Below, in pieces: positions 1 through 7,649 of a DNA stretch of 7,649 nucleotides. Position numbers and translations under genes: made by a program. The stretch's first letter is position 1. Every line of letters starts with the position of its first letter. The notes under the pieces were generated by a model, which did no database searches, was not told the DNA's origin, and saw only the letters and a list, made by a program, of their open reading frames with translations. The stretch comes from CALMKX01 sp044869955 (lineage in GTDB: Bacteria > Acidobacteriota > Thermoanaerobaculia > Multivoradales > SZUA-115). Location: the NCBI GenBank assembly GCA_044869955.1, contig JBIOYC010000003.1, forward strand, positions 1 to 7,649. The letters are read 5' to 3'.

Positions 1-200
1 TGGCGGTAGGGCAGGTGCATCAGCAGGCCCATCGCCAGGAGACCGATGCCCGCCGCCACGCACTGGCGCACGAAGAGGGGGTTCCAGTCCTTGCCGCGGG
101 ACAGCGGGGCGCTGGCCGAGAAGACCATCACCAGCCCGAAAGCCACCAGCAGGGCCAGGGCCGTGAACAGCACGCGGTCGAAAGCGAGCTTCTTCGCCAC
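1..200 (-). CDS. ftsW: FtsW, septal peptidoglycan glycosyltransferase (N-terminal part, cut by window edge)
   Basis: This is the start of a SEDS-family polytopic membrane protein. FtsW polymerises lipid II into septal glycan strands together with FtsI. Only 66 codons are present; the frame is open to the window edge. The visible protein starts with a short basic stretch (VAKKLAFDR), followed by a first membrane helix at about residues 9-30 ending in VMVFSAS, a typical FtsW/RodA TM1 ending. A loop with KDWNP and a second hydrophobic segment from about residue 47 follow. The GTG at 200-198 is chosen because AGGGAG (213-208) lies 7 nt upstream and the murD stop ends 2 nt before it. FtsW is preferred over RodA because of position: murD-ftsW is a standard dcw order. 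The catalytic region lies outside the window, so activity cannot be judged. Confidence 0.9.
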   Translation of the reverse strand, partial: MAKKLAFDRVLFTALALLVAFGLVMVFSASAPLSRGKDWNPLFVRQCVAAGIGLLAMGLLMHLPYR

Positions 201-202
201 GC

Positions 203-1558
203 TCAGGCTCCCTGCCCCAGGACGGAGCGCACCAGGTGCTGGAACTGCTCGCCACGGTCCGCATAATTCTTGAACTGATCGAAGCTGGCGCAGGCGGGGG
301 AGAGCACCACCACCTCGCCGCGTCCGGCCGCGACCCGGGCCGCGGCCACCGCCGCTGCCAGCGTGCCGGAGCGCTCGGCCGGCACCAGGGGACCGAGGGC
401 CCGCTCGAAGTCCTCGGCCGCCTCGCCGATCAGATAGAGCCGCTTGGCTTTCTTCGCCACCATCGGGGCCAGCTCGGCCGGGTCGTTGCCCTTGTTGCGG
501 CCGCCGAGGATCAGGTGCACGGAGCCGTCGGCGAAGCCCTCGAGGGACTTCACCGTCGCTGCCGGGTTGGTGCCCTTGGAGTCGTCCCACCAGGTCACGC
601 CGTCCGCCTCGGCCACCTTCTCGAGTCGATGGGGCAGGCCGCGAAAGCCGGAGAGACCGGCGAGGATCGCGGCCGGCTCGATGCCCAGCCCCAGGGCGAG
701 CAGGGCCGCCGCCATGGCGTTCTCGAGGTTGTGGGTACCGGCGAGGGGCACGTCGGCCAGGGTGAACAGCCCGCGGTCGGCCTGGCCGGGGCGGCTCTCG
801 ATCACCCGCGAGCCGTCCAGCCAGCAGCCGTCCGGCAGGGGGCGCAGGCGCGAGAAGAAGCGCCGGTGCGAGGGCGTGGTGGTGGCCACGCAGCCGGGGT
901 CGTCGGCGTTGAGCACGGCCACGTCGTCCGGCCCCTGGCGGGCGAAGAGGCGACGCTTGGCCGTGGCGTAGGCAGCGAAGCTCTCGTAGCGGTCGAGGTG
1001 ATCGGGCGCCAAGTTCAGCAGGGCCGCGGCCTTCGGCCGGAAGCGGTCGATGCCCTCGAGCTGGAAGCTCGACAGCTCGACCACGAAGGTGCGCCCCGGC
1101 GGGCCTGCGACCACCGCCGAGAGGGGCGTGCCGATGTTGCCGCAGACCTCGACCGGCCGGCCGGAGGCGGCGATCATCGCTCCGGCTAGGGCCGTGGTGG
1201 TGCTCTTGCCGTTCGAGCCGGTCAGGGCCACGACGTCGCCCGCGAGCAGGGGGAAGGCGAGCTCCACCTCGGCGAGGACGGGGAGGCCCTTCGCCCGGGC
1301 GTCGGCGAAGAGGGGCAGGGCCAGGGGCACGCCGGGGGACACCACCACCCCGTCGACCCCTTCCGGCACGGCGGCCGGCACGGCGCCGCCCAGCTCCAGG
1401 CCCGGGGCACCGGCGAGGGCACCGAGGTCGAGGCCGGCCGCGGGCTTGTCGTCCACGGCGAGCACCGCGACGCCGCGGTCGAGCAGCAGCCTCGCCGCCG
1501 CCTTGCCGGAGGCACCCAGGCCCACCACCAGCGCGCGTTTCCAGGTCATGGCGCTCAT
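203..1558 (-). CDS. murD: MurD, UDP-N-acetylmuramoyl-L-alanine--D-glutamate ligase
   Basis: Cytoplasmic ligase that adds D-glutamate to UDP-MurNAc-L-Ala with ATP hydrolysis. The 451-residue protein has the normal family length and three-domain order. The N-terminal nucleotide-binding fold begins with VVGLGASGKAA (residues 11-21). The ATPase P-loop is TGSNGKST (113-120). NIGTP (141-145) and ELSSFQL (161-167) follow, then DHLDR (186-190) and K201 in AKRRLF, the likely carbamylated lysine. The C-terminal domain has DDSKGTNP (325-332) and SPACASFDQFKNY (420-432), both MurD hallmarks. The start is the ATG at 1558, whose ATGA overlaps the mraY stop. A second in-frame ATG three codons on (1549) is possible. 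Neither has a strong Shine-Dalgarno sequence (only GAAG upstream), so translation probably depends on coupling to mraY. The frame stays open upstream into mraY, but that extension is not MurD. Confidence 0.97.
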   Translation of the reverse strand: MSAMTWKRALVVGLGASGKAAARLLLDRGVAVLAVDDKPAAGLDLGALAGAPGLELGGAVPAAVPEGVDGVVVSPGVPLALPLFADARAKGLPVLAEVELAFPLLAGDVVALTGSNGKSTTTALAGAMIAASGRPVEVCGNIGTPLSAVVAGPPGRTFVVELSSFQLEGIDRFRPKAAALLNLAPDHLDRYESFAAYATAKRRLFARQGPDDVAVLNADDPGCVATTTPSHRRFFSRLRPLPDGCWLDGSRVIESRPGQADRGLFTLADVPLAGTHNLENAMAAALLALGLGIEPAAILAGLSGFRGLPHRLEKVAEADGVTWWDDSKGTNPAATVKSLEGFADGSVHLILGGRNKGNDPAELAPMVAKKAKRLYLIGEAAEDFERALGPLVPAERSGTLAAAVAAARVAAGRGEVVVLSPACASFDQFKNYADRGEQFQHLVRSVLGQGA

Positions 1559-2639
1559 CGCAGCTTCAAGGTGGCCAGGGAGGCCAGGGCGAAGACCAGC
1601 GACAGGATCCAGAAGCGAACGATGATCTTCGGCTCGGCCCACCCCGACAGCTCGAAGTGGTGGTGGAGGGGGGACATCTTCAAGACCCGCTTGCCGGTGA
1701 GCTTGAAGGAGGCGACCTGGACGATCACCGACAGGGCCTCGATCACGAACAGCCCACCGACCAGCACCAGGACCAGCTCCTGCTTGGCGATCACCGCCAC
1801 GGTGCCGATCGCGCCGCCGATGGCGAGGGAGCCGACGTCGCCCATGAAGACCTGGGCCGGGTGGGAGTTCCACCACAGGAAGCCGAGGCTGGCCCCGACC
1901 ATGGCGCCGCAGAAGACGGTCAGCTCGCCGGCGCCGGGCACGTAGGGCACCTGGAGGTAGCGGGCGGCGACGCTGTTGCCCGCGACGTAGGTGAAGGCGG
2001 CGTAGGTGCCGGCGGCCACCAGGGTGGCGCCGATGGCGAGGCCGTCGAGGCCGTCGGTCAGGTTGACGGCGTTCGAGGCCCCCACCAGCACCACCACCAC
2101 GAAGGGCACGTAGAGCAGCCCGAGGTTGATCACCCAGGTCTTGAAGAAGGGGAAGGTCAGGGTGGGCGAGAACCCCAGCGAGTCCGGCAGCAGGAAGAGC
2201 AGCCCACCGAAGACTGTGGCCGCCGCGATCTGCAGCCAGAGCTTGGCGCGGGCGGTCAGGCCCAGGTTGCGCCGCCGCCGCACCTTGATGAAATCGTCCC
2301 AGAAGCCGATGGCGCCGAAGGCCGTCGTGGTGCCCAGGGCCAGCCAGACGTAGACGTTGTCGAGGGCGGCCCAGAGCAGGGTGGGCACGGCGAGGGCGAA
2401 GAGGATCAGCAGGCCGCCCATGGTCGGCGTACCGGCCTTCACCTGGTGGCTAGCCGGGCCCACGTCGCGGATGTTCTGGCCCACCGACATGCGCCGCAGC
2501 CAGGCGATGAAGGGCTTGCCCAGCAGCAGCGACAGGGCGAGGGCGGTCAAGGTCGCGCCGGCGGCCCGGAAGGTGATGTAGCGGAAGACGTTCAGCGCCG
2601 AGAACGACTCCGAGAGGGGGAAGAGCAGCCAGTACAGCA

Positions 2640-2640
<1 letters not shown>
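1555..2640 (-). CDS. mraY: MraY, phospho-N-acetylmuramoyl-pentapeptide transferase
   Basis: Integral membrane enzyme that transfers phospho-MurNAc-pentapeptide from the UDP precursor to undecaprenyl phosphate, forming lipid I. The protein has 361 residues, near the family norm of about 360, and many hydrophobic segments consistent with the ten-helix MraY fold. Visible signatures are GPASHQVKAGTPTMGG (61-76), the aspartate pair D115-D116 in FWDDFIK, NLTDGLDGLA (193-202), FMGDVGS (265-271) with D268, and SPLHHHFE (323-330), the cytoplasmic HHH motif. All catalytic aspartates expected from the family are present. The ATG at 2640 shares its A with the murF stop (TGATG). A strong Shine-Dalgarno sequence, GGAGG, lies 7 nt upstream in the murF 3' end. 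The stop overlaps the murD start as ATGA. Confidence 0.98.
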
Positions 2641-4029
<1,389 letters not shown>

Positions 4030-4052
<23 letters not shown>

Positions 4053-5508
4053 GACGCGCCTCCAGGGCCGCGGTCAGCTCGCCGCGGTCCGAAAACGGAA
4101 CGGTGCGGTCGTGGAAGATCTGGCGCTGCTCGTGGCCCTTGCCGGCCACCAGCACGGCCCACTCCGGGCCGGCCAGCTCGACGGCGAGGCGGATCGCCTC
4201 CCGCCGGTCGGGCACGATGCGGTAGCTCCGGCTGCCGCTCGCCCGGAGACCCTCCTCGACGGCGGCGAGGATGTTCAAGGGGTCCTCGCTTCTGGGGTTG
4301 TCGGTGGTGGCGATCGGCAGCTCGGCGAGGTCGCCGGCCAACTCCCCCATCAGGGGCCGCTTGCCGGGGTCGCGGTCGCCGCCGCAGCCGAACACCAGAA
4401 TCAGCTTCCTGCCCGACAGCTCGCGCACCGAGCGGGCGGCGGCGTCGAGGGCGGCTGGAGTGTGGGCGTAGTCGACCAGCACCGGGAAGTCCTGGCCGAG
4501 GTCGACCGGCTCGAGGCGCCCGGTCAGGGGACGCGCCTCGGCCAGGGCCGCCGCGGTCGTCTCGTGGGGCAACTCCAGGGCCTCGCCGATGGCGATCACG
4601 GCGAGGACGTTCAGCAGGTTGTAGCTGCCGAGCAGGGGCGTGCTCACCGGGAGGCGGCCCCGCGGCGTGGCGGCGATGCCGCGCGAGCCCTTGGGCGACA
4701 GCTCGACCTTCTCCCAGCGCACCTCGCCATCGCTGCCGTAGGAAAGCGTCGTCACCCGGCCGGCCAGCTCGTCGAGCAGGCGCCGGCCGTAGGGGTCTTC
4801 GCCGTGCACCACCGCCGTGCCGCCCGGGGCGATGCTGTCGAAGAGGCGGCGCTTGGCCTGGTAGTAGGACTCGAAGTCCGGGTGGAAGTCGAAGTGGTCC
4901 CGCGACAGATTGGTGAAAGCCGCCACCTGGAAGAGAGCGCCCTCCACCCGGTGCTGGAGCAGGGCGTGGGAGGAGACCTCCATGGCCACCGCCTGCGCCC
5001 CGGCGTCGCGCATGGCGGCGAGCAGGGCGTAGAAGTCCGAGGCCTCGGGGGTGGTGCGGTCGCCCGGGAAGTCCCGGCCCCCGAAGCGGTAGCCCAGCGT
5101 GCCGATGAAGCCGGCCGGCCGCCCCGCATGGTCGAGCAGGGAGGCCGCCAGGGTGGCGACGGTCGACTTGCCATTGGTGCCGGTGACCCCCACCAGGGTG
5201 AGGGCCCGCTCCGGGTGACCGTGGACCCGCGCGGCGAGGGCAGCGAGCACGGCCCGAGGGTCTTCCGTCGAGAGCCAGGGCAGGGGGGAGCCCTCCGGTG
5301 CCGGGCCGGCCCCCAGGGCGGCGACGGCACCGCGGGCCGCCGCCTCGGGCAGGAAGGCGCGGCCGTCGTGGCGGGCACCGACGATCGCCATGTAGAGGTC
5401 CCCCGGCACCACCCGGCGGGAGTCGTGCTGGACGCCGGTGACGTCGAGGGCCGGCGAGGCGCCGCCCGGATCGACCGGCAGGCCGGCGAGCAGGTCGGCG
5501 AGCTTCAC
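4030..5508 (-). CDS. murE: MurE, UDP-N-acetylmuramoyl-L-alanyl-D-glutamate--2,6-diaminopimelate ligase
   Basis: Cytoplasmic ligase that adds the third stem-peptide residue. The 492-residue product is normal for the family. Visible motifs are HDSRRVVPGDLYMA (28-41) in the UDP-binding N domain, the P-loop GVTGTNGKST (107-116), RTTPE (151-155), EVSSHAL (177-183), LSRDHFDFH (201-209), K219 in YYQAKRRLF (probable carbamylated lysine), and DYAHTP (346-351). DNPR (403-406) is the motif associated with meso-diaminopimelate recognition; lysine-adding enzymes differ here. GKGHE (456-460) also contacts the added amino acid in this family. The start is the GTG at 5508, which forms a GTGA overlap with the ftsI stop and has a GGGGGG tract 5 nt upstream. 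The frame remains open for 73 further codons to an ATG at 5727, but that stretch only translates repeat DNA (reading like TLTPTLSRERERG) and the end of ftsI, so it is rejected. Confidence 0.97.
4059..4063 (-). promoter_or_regulatory. Shine-Dalgarno site that fixes the TTG start of murF
   Basis: On the minus strand GGAGG lies inside the murE 3' end, 6 nt before the TTG at 4052. It is the best ribosome binding site near this junction and supports the TTG over the downstream ATG at 4016, giving a 23-nt murE/murF overlap. Confidence 0.75.
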
Positions 5509-7415
5509 GGCTGCCCCCCGGGATTCCCCCTCACCCTGGCCCTCTCCCCCGCGGACGGGGGAGAGGGGAGGGAAACCTGCCCCATCCGACCCCCTCTCCC
5601 GCTCGCGGGAGAGGGTTGGGGTGAGGGTCCCCCCATCCGGCCCCCTCTCCCGCTTGCGCGAGAGGGTTGGGGTGAGGGTCCCTCGGTCAGCCGGACGCCG
5701 TCTCCCCTCTTCGTCTCGTGCGGCCACTTCGTCAGCTTCTCCTCCCGCACCGGCCGGAAGCCCTGGTGGAGCAGAGCCTGGCGGACGATGGCCGAGAACA
5801 CCGGCGCCGCGACGCTGCCGCCGTGGTAGTCCCTGCGCGGCCGATCGACCACCACGGCGATCGCAAGGCGGGGGTCGCGGCCTGGTCCGAAGCCGGCGAA
5901 GACGGCCATGTGATCGGTTGCGGAATAGCCTCGCCCGTCCGCCATCTGCGCCGTGCCGGTCTTGCCCGCCAGGGCGTAGCCGTCGAGGGCGGAGGCGTGC
6001 GCGGTGCCTCCCTCGAGCAGGACCGCCTCAAGCAGGCGCTCGACGCGCAAGGCCGTGGCCGGCGACATCGCCCGGCCTACCACCGCCGGTCGCTTGGCGG
6101 TCGGCTCGCGCTGGCCGTCGGTGCCCACGGCCTCGACCAGGTAGGGCCGCACCAGCTGGCCGCCGTTGGCCACCGCGGCGAAGGCCGTGGCCAGCTGGAG
6201 GGCGGTGACGGCGATGCCCTGGCCGAAGGAGATGTAGGCCTTGTCGATCGGCTGCCAGCGGTCCCGCGGGCGCAGCAGGCCGGCGCTCTCACCGGCGAGC
6301 TCGATGCCGGTCTTCTTGCCGAAGCCGAGGCTCACGATCTGATTCCACAGGCGCTCCTCGCCGGCCAGCAGGCCCACCCGGATGGCGCCGACGTTCGAGG
6401 ACTTGGCGATCACGTCGCGCAAGGTCAGGACCCCGAAGGACTTGTGGTCGCGGATCGTGACGTTGCCGAAGACGAAGCGCCCCAGGCCACAGTCGAAGAC
6501 GTCGGTGGCGTCGACCAGGTTCGCTTCCAGGGCGGCCGAGACGGTGACCATCTTGAAGGTCGAGCCGGGCTCGAAGACGTCGGTGATGACGCGGTTCTTT
6601 CCCCGTCTGTCCAGATCTTCGTAGTCATTGAAGCGATTCGGGTCGAAGGTGGGCAGCGAGGCCATCGCCAGGACGGCACCGGTCTTGGGGTCGAGCACCA
6701 CCACGCTGCCGCCCTCGGCGTCGTACTCCTCCACCGCTCGGCCCAGCTCCCGCTCGGCCAGGTATTGGAGCGAAGCGTCGAGAGTCAGGTGCAGGGCCTT
6801 GCCGGGCTCGGCGTCCTGCCACTCGAGGTCGGCGTCGAAGGCGTAGCGGCCACCGGCGTCCTTCCTCACCACCCGGCGCCCGGTCTTGCCGGTGACCACC
6901 TCGTCGAAGCTGCGCTCGAGGCCGGCGAGGCCGTGGAAGTCGGTGCCCACGAAGCCGAGCACGTGGGCCGCCAGCTCACCCTGGGGGTAGAAGCGGCGGT
7001 TCTCCTCCTTGACGCCGATGCCGGGCAGATCGAGGGCCTTGACCTGCTGGGCCAGGTCACGGTCCACCAGCCGCGACACCCAGACGAACCAGCCGTTGCC
7101 CTTGAGGCGGGCCGCCAGCTCCCGGGCCGGCAACCCGAGCAGGCGGCCGAGCTGGATCGCGGTGCCGGTAGGGTCCTTGATCTCACGGGGCACGGCGTAG
7201 ATCGAGTCCGCCGGACCGGAGACTGCCAGCGGGCGGCCGTTGGCGTCGAAGATCGTGCCCCGCGGCGGCGCCAGCTCCACCACTCGCTGCTGCTGGCGCC
7301 CGGCCAGCTCGGCGTAGTGGTCGTGGCGCATCACCTGGAGGTAGAGCAGCCGCCCGGCCAGGGTGGCCATGAAGGCCACCAGCAGGGTGAAGAGCACCGC
7401 CGCCCGCGTCCTCAC
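5505..7415 (-). CDS. ftsI: FtsI/PBP3, septal peptidoglycan D,D-transpeptidase with a repeat-derived C-terminal tail
   Basis: Class B penicillin-binding protein that crosslinks septal peptidoglycan on the outer face of the cytoplasmic membrane. An N-terminal membrane anchor spans about residues 6-26, followed by the non-catalytic pedestal domain beginning near PPRGTIFDANG (50-60). The transpeptidase domain carries all three active-site motifs: STFK (S285 nucleophile, K288), SSN (339-341) and KTGT (485-488). SFGQGIAVTALQLA (396-409) is also typical. The normal protein appears to end near residue 578. Residues 579-636 are low-complexity sequence encoded by three palindromic repeat units, including two 17-residue copies of GPSPQPS(R/P)ASGRGGRMG. 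No PASTA domain is seen. The start is the GTG at 7415, with GAGGAG 5 nt upstream and a GTGA overlap with the ftsL stop. The stop overlaps the murE start in the same way. Total length is 636 residues; the core alone is typical of the family. Confidence 0.97.
   Translation of the reverse strand: MRTRAAVLFTLLVAFMATLAGRLLYLQVMRHDHYAELAGRQQQRVVELAPPRGTIFDANGRPLAVSGPADSIYAVPREIKDPTGTAIQLGRLLGLPARELAARLKGNGWFVWVSRLVDRDLAQQVKALDLPGIGVKEENRRFYPQGELAAHVLGFVGTDFHGLAGLERSFDEVVTGKTGRRVVRKDAGGRYAFDADLEWQDAEPGKALHLTLDASLQYLAERELGRAVEEYDAEGGSVVVLDPKTGAVLAMASLPTFDPNRFNDYEDLDRRGKNRVITDVFEPGSTFKMVTVSAALEANLVDATDVFDCGLGRFVFGNVTIRDHKSFGVLTLRDVIAKSSNVGAIRVGLLAGEERLWNQIVSLGFGKKTGIELAGESAGLLRPRDRWQPIDKAYISFGQGIAVTALQLATAFAAVANGGQLVRPYLVEAVGTDGQREPTAKRPAVVGRAMSPATALRVERLLEAVLLEGGTAHASALDGYALAGKTGTAQMADGRGYSATDHMAVFAGFGPGRDPRLAIAVVVDRPRRDYHGGSVAAPVFSAIVRQALLHQGFRPVREEKLTKWPHETKRGDGVRLTEGPSPQPSRASGRGGRMGGPSPQPSPASGRGGRMGQVSLPSPPSAGERARVRGNPGGQP
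5514..5519 (-). promoter_or_regulatory. G-tract ribosome binding site for murE
   Basis: GGGGGG on the minus strand, 5 nt before the murE GTG at 5508. It is a non-standard but plausible Shine-Dalgarno sequence. It sits just beyond the repeat-derived sequence, so the original site may have been altered when the repeats arrived. The GTGA overlap suggests coupling to ftsI translation would help initiation. Confidence 0.5.
5526..5573. repeat. Palindromic repeat unit A (inverted relative to B and C)
   Basis: A GC-rich palindromic element within the last codons of ftsI. It contains a perfect 12-bp stem: CCCTCTCCCCCG at 5540-5551 and its complement at 5556-5567, with the 4-nt loop CGGA. Next to it is CCCTCACCC (5528-5536). 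The same hairpin-plus-flank module appears in opposite orientation in units B and C, so the three form a mosaic like those of REP/BIME elements. It encodes FtsI residues around QVSLPSPPSAGERARVRG. The boundaries are approximate because the flanks have diverged. Confidence 0.85.
5580..5630. repeat. Palindromic repeat unit B (51 nt, direct copy of C)
   Basis: A 51-nt unit matching the adjacent unit C at 48 of 51 positions. It holds a perfect 10-bp stem: CCCTCTCCCG at 5592-5601 and its complement at 5606-5615, with the loop CTCG. TTGGGGTGAGGG follows (5616-5627). It encodes FtsI residues 596-612 (GPSPQPSPASGRGGRMG). Because 51 is a multiple of three, gain or loss of a copy would not shift the ftsI frame. 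Confidence 0.92.
5631..5681. repeat. Palindromic repeat unit C (51 nt, direct copy of B)
   Basis: Tandem partner of unit B with three substitutions. Two fall in the inner stem and loop, leaving an uninterrupted 7-bp outer stem (CCCTCTC at 5643-5649 with GAGAGGG at 5660-5666) and a weaker interior. It encodes FtsI residues 579-595 (GPSPQPSRASGRGGRMG) and marks the point where the tail departs from ordinary FtsI sequence. Confidence 0.92.
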
Positions 7416-7649
7416 CGGATCTCCTCGAGGTAGAGGGTCTGCTCGGGGCTCTGCGCGCTCATGCCCAGGTCGCCGCTCGCCACCGCCTCCACCGCCGCAG
7501 CGCGCGAGCGCTCGGCGAGGGCCAGCTCGAGGTGCTGGCGCTGGCGGGCCAGCTCCTTGGCGCGGCGCTCGAATTCGGTGATGCGGTAGCCGGCCGCCAG
7601 GGTCTGGAGCTGGATCGAGGTGTAGATCAGAAGCCCCAGACCGAAGGGC
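7412..7649 (-). CDS. ftsL: FtsL-like cell division protein (C-terminal part, cut by window edge)
   Basis: The frame enters from the right edge and ends at a TGA (7414-7412) overlapping the ftsI GTG. The 78 visible codons encode the end of a membrane helix (about GLGLLIYTSIQL), then a charged, heptad-like region rich in Leu, Glu, Arg and Gln (about residues 24-56) that looks like a periplasmic coiled coil, then LGM and a short tail ending LYLEEIR. This is the layout of FtsL, a bitopic protein that partners FtsB and FtsQ and helps activate FtsW-FtsI. The call rests on architecture and on the position directly upstream of ftsI; FtsL sequences are poorly conserved. The start codon and cytoplasmic N terminus are outside the window. 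The codons GAG GAG near the end double as the ftsI ribosome binding site. Confidence 0.8.
   Translation of the reverse strand, partial: PFGLGLLIYTSIQLQTLAAGYRITEFERRAKELARQRQHLELALAERSRAAAVEAVASGDLGMSAQSPEQTLYLEEIR
7421..7426 (-). promoter_or_regulatory. ftsI Shine-Dalgarno site inside ftsL
   Basis: GAGGAG on the minus strand, encoded by two Glu codons near the ftsL end, 5 nt before the ftsI GTG at 7415. It supports the GTG start and the GTGA overlap. Confidence 0.75.

Noticed and set aside
236..1189. A plus-strand open frame of 317 codons antisense to murD
   Set aside because: It lies wholly within murD, which keeps its P-loop, DDSKGTNP and C-terminal motifs on the minus strand.
1559..1876. 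Extension of the murD frame upstream to an ATG at 1876
   Set aside because: The extra residues are a frame-shifted reading of mraY; the ATGA overlap at 1558 and the normal MurD N terminus fix the start.
5526..5681. CRISPR array or intrinsic terminator at the repeat cluster
   Set aside because: There are only three units, one inverted, with no unique spacers, so it is not CRISPR. The stems are not followed by a U tract, and the downstream genes belong to the same operon, so it is not a plausible terminator.
5509..5727. A 73-codon N-terminal extension of murE to an ATG at 5727
   Set aside because: The extension translates the palindromic repeats and ftsI codons. The GTG at 5508 gives a normal MurE N terminus and length.
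5718..7433. A plus-strand open frame of 571 codons antisense to ftsI
   Set aside because: It has the same low-complexity antisense composition, and the opposite strand encodes an FtsI with all three active-site motifs.

Overview
This window is one tightly packed stretch of a bacterial division and cell wall (dcw) cluster, with every gene on the minus strand. In transcription order (high to low coordinates) it holds the 3' part of ftsL, then complete ftsI, murE, murF, mraY and murD, and the first 66 codons of ftsW. There is no intergenic stretch of any size. Neighbouring genes overlap by 1, 4 or 23 nt, except murD and ftsW, which are 2 nt apart. Start codons are GTG (ftsI, murE, ftsW), TTG (murF) and ATG (mraY, murD). 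No promoter, terminator or RNA gene was found, so the window reads as the interior of a single operon.

The genes form one pathway. MurD, MurE and MurF are paralogous ATP-dependent ligases that add D-Glu, meso-diaminopimelate (predicted from the DNPR motif in MurE) and D-Ala-D-Ala to UDP-MurNAc-L-Ala. MraY then moves the phospho-MurNAc-pentapeptide to undecaprenyl phosphate, giving lipid I. FtsW (septal glycosyltransferase) and FtsI (septal transpeptidase) polymerise and crosslink the finished precursor at the division site, with FtsL as a membrane partner. All complete enzymes keep their catalytic motifs and have normal lengths.

The one irregular element is at the ftsI/murE junction (about 5526-5681). 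Three GC-rich palindromic repeat units lie inside the last codons of ftsI. Two are 51-nt direct repeats and one is inverted. They add a low-complexity 58-residue C-terminal tail to FtsI, yet the GTGA stop/start overlap with murE is preserved. This is the most notable structure in the window. Apart from it the region is conventional, and I see no previously undescribed system.

The organism is very GC-rich (by eye about 70%), probably diderm with meso-DAP peptidoglycan. The style of the FtsL and FtsI sequences reminds me of Acidobacteriota, but that is a weak impression; the gene order is shared by many phyla, including Proteobacteria.
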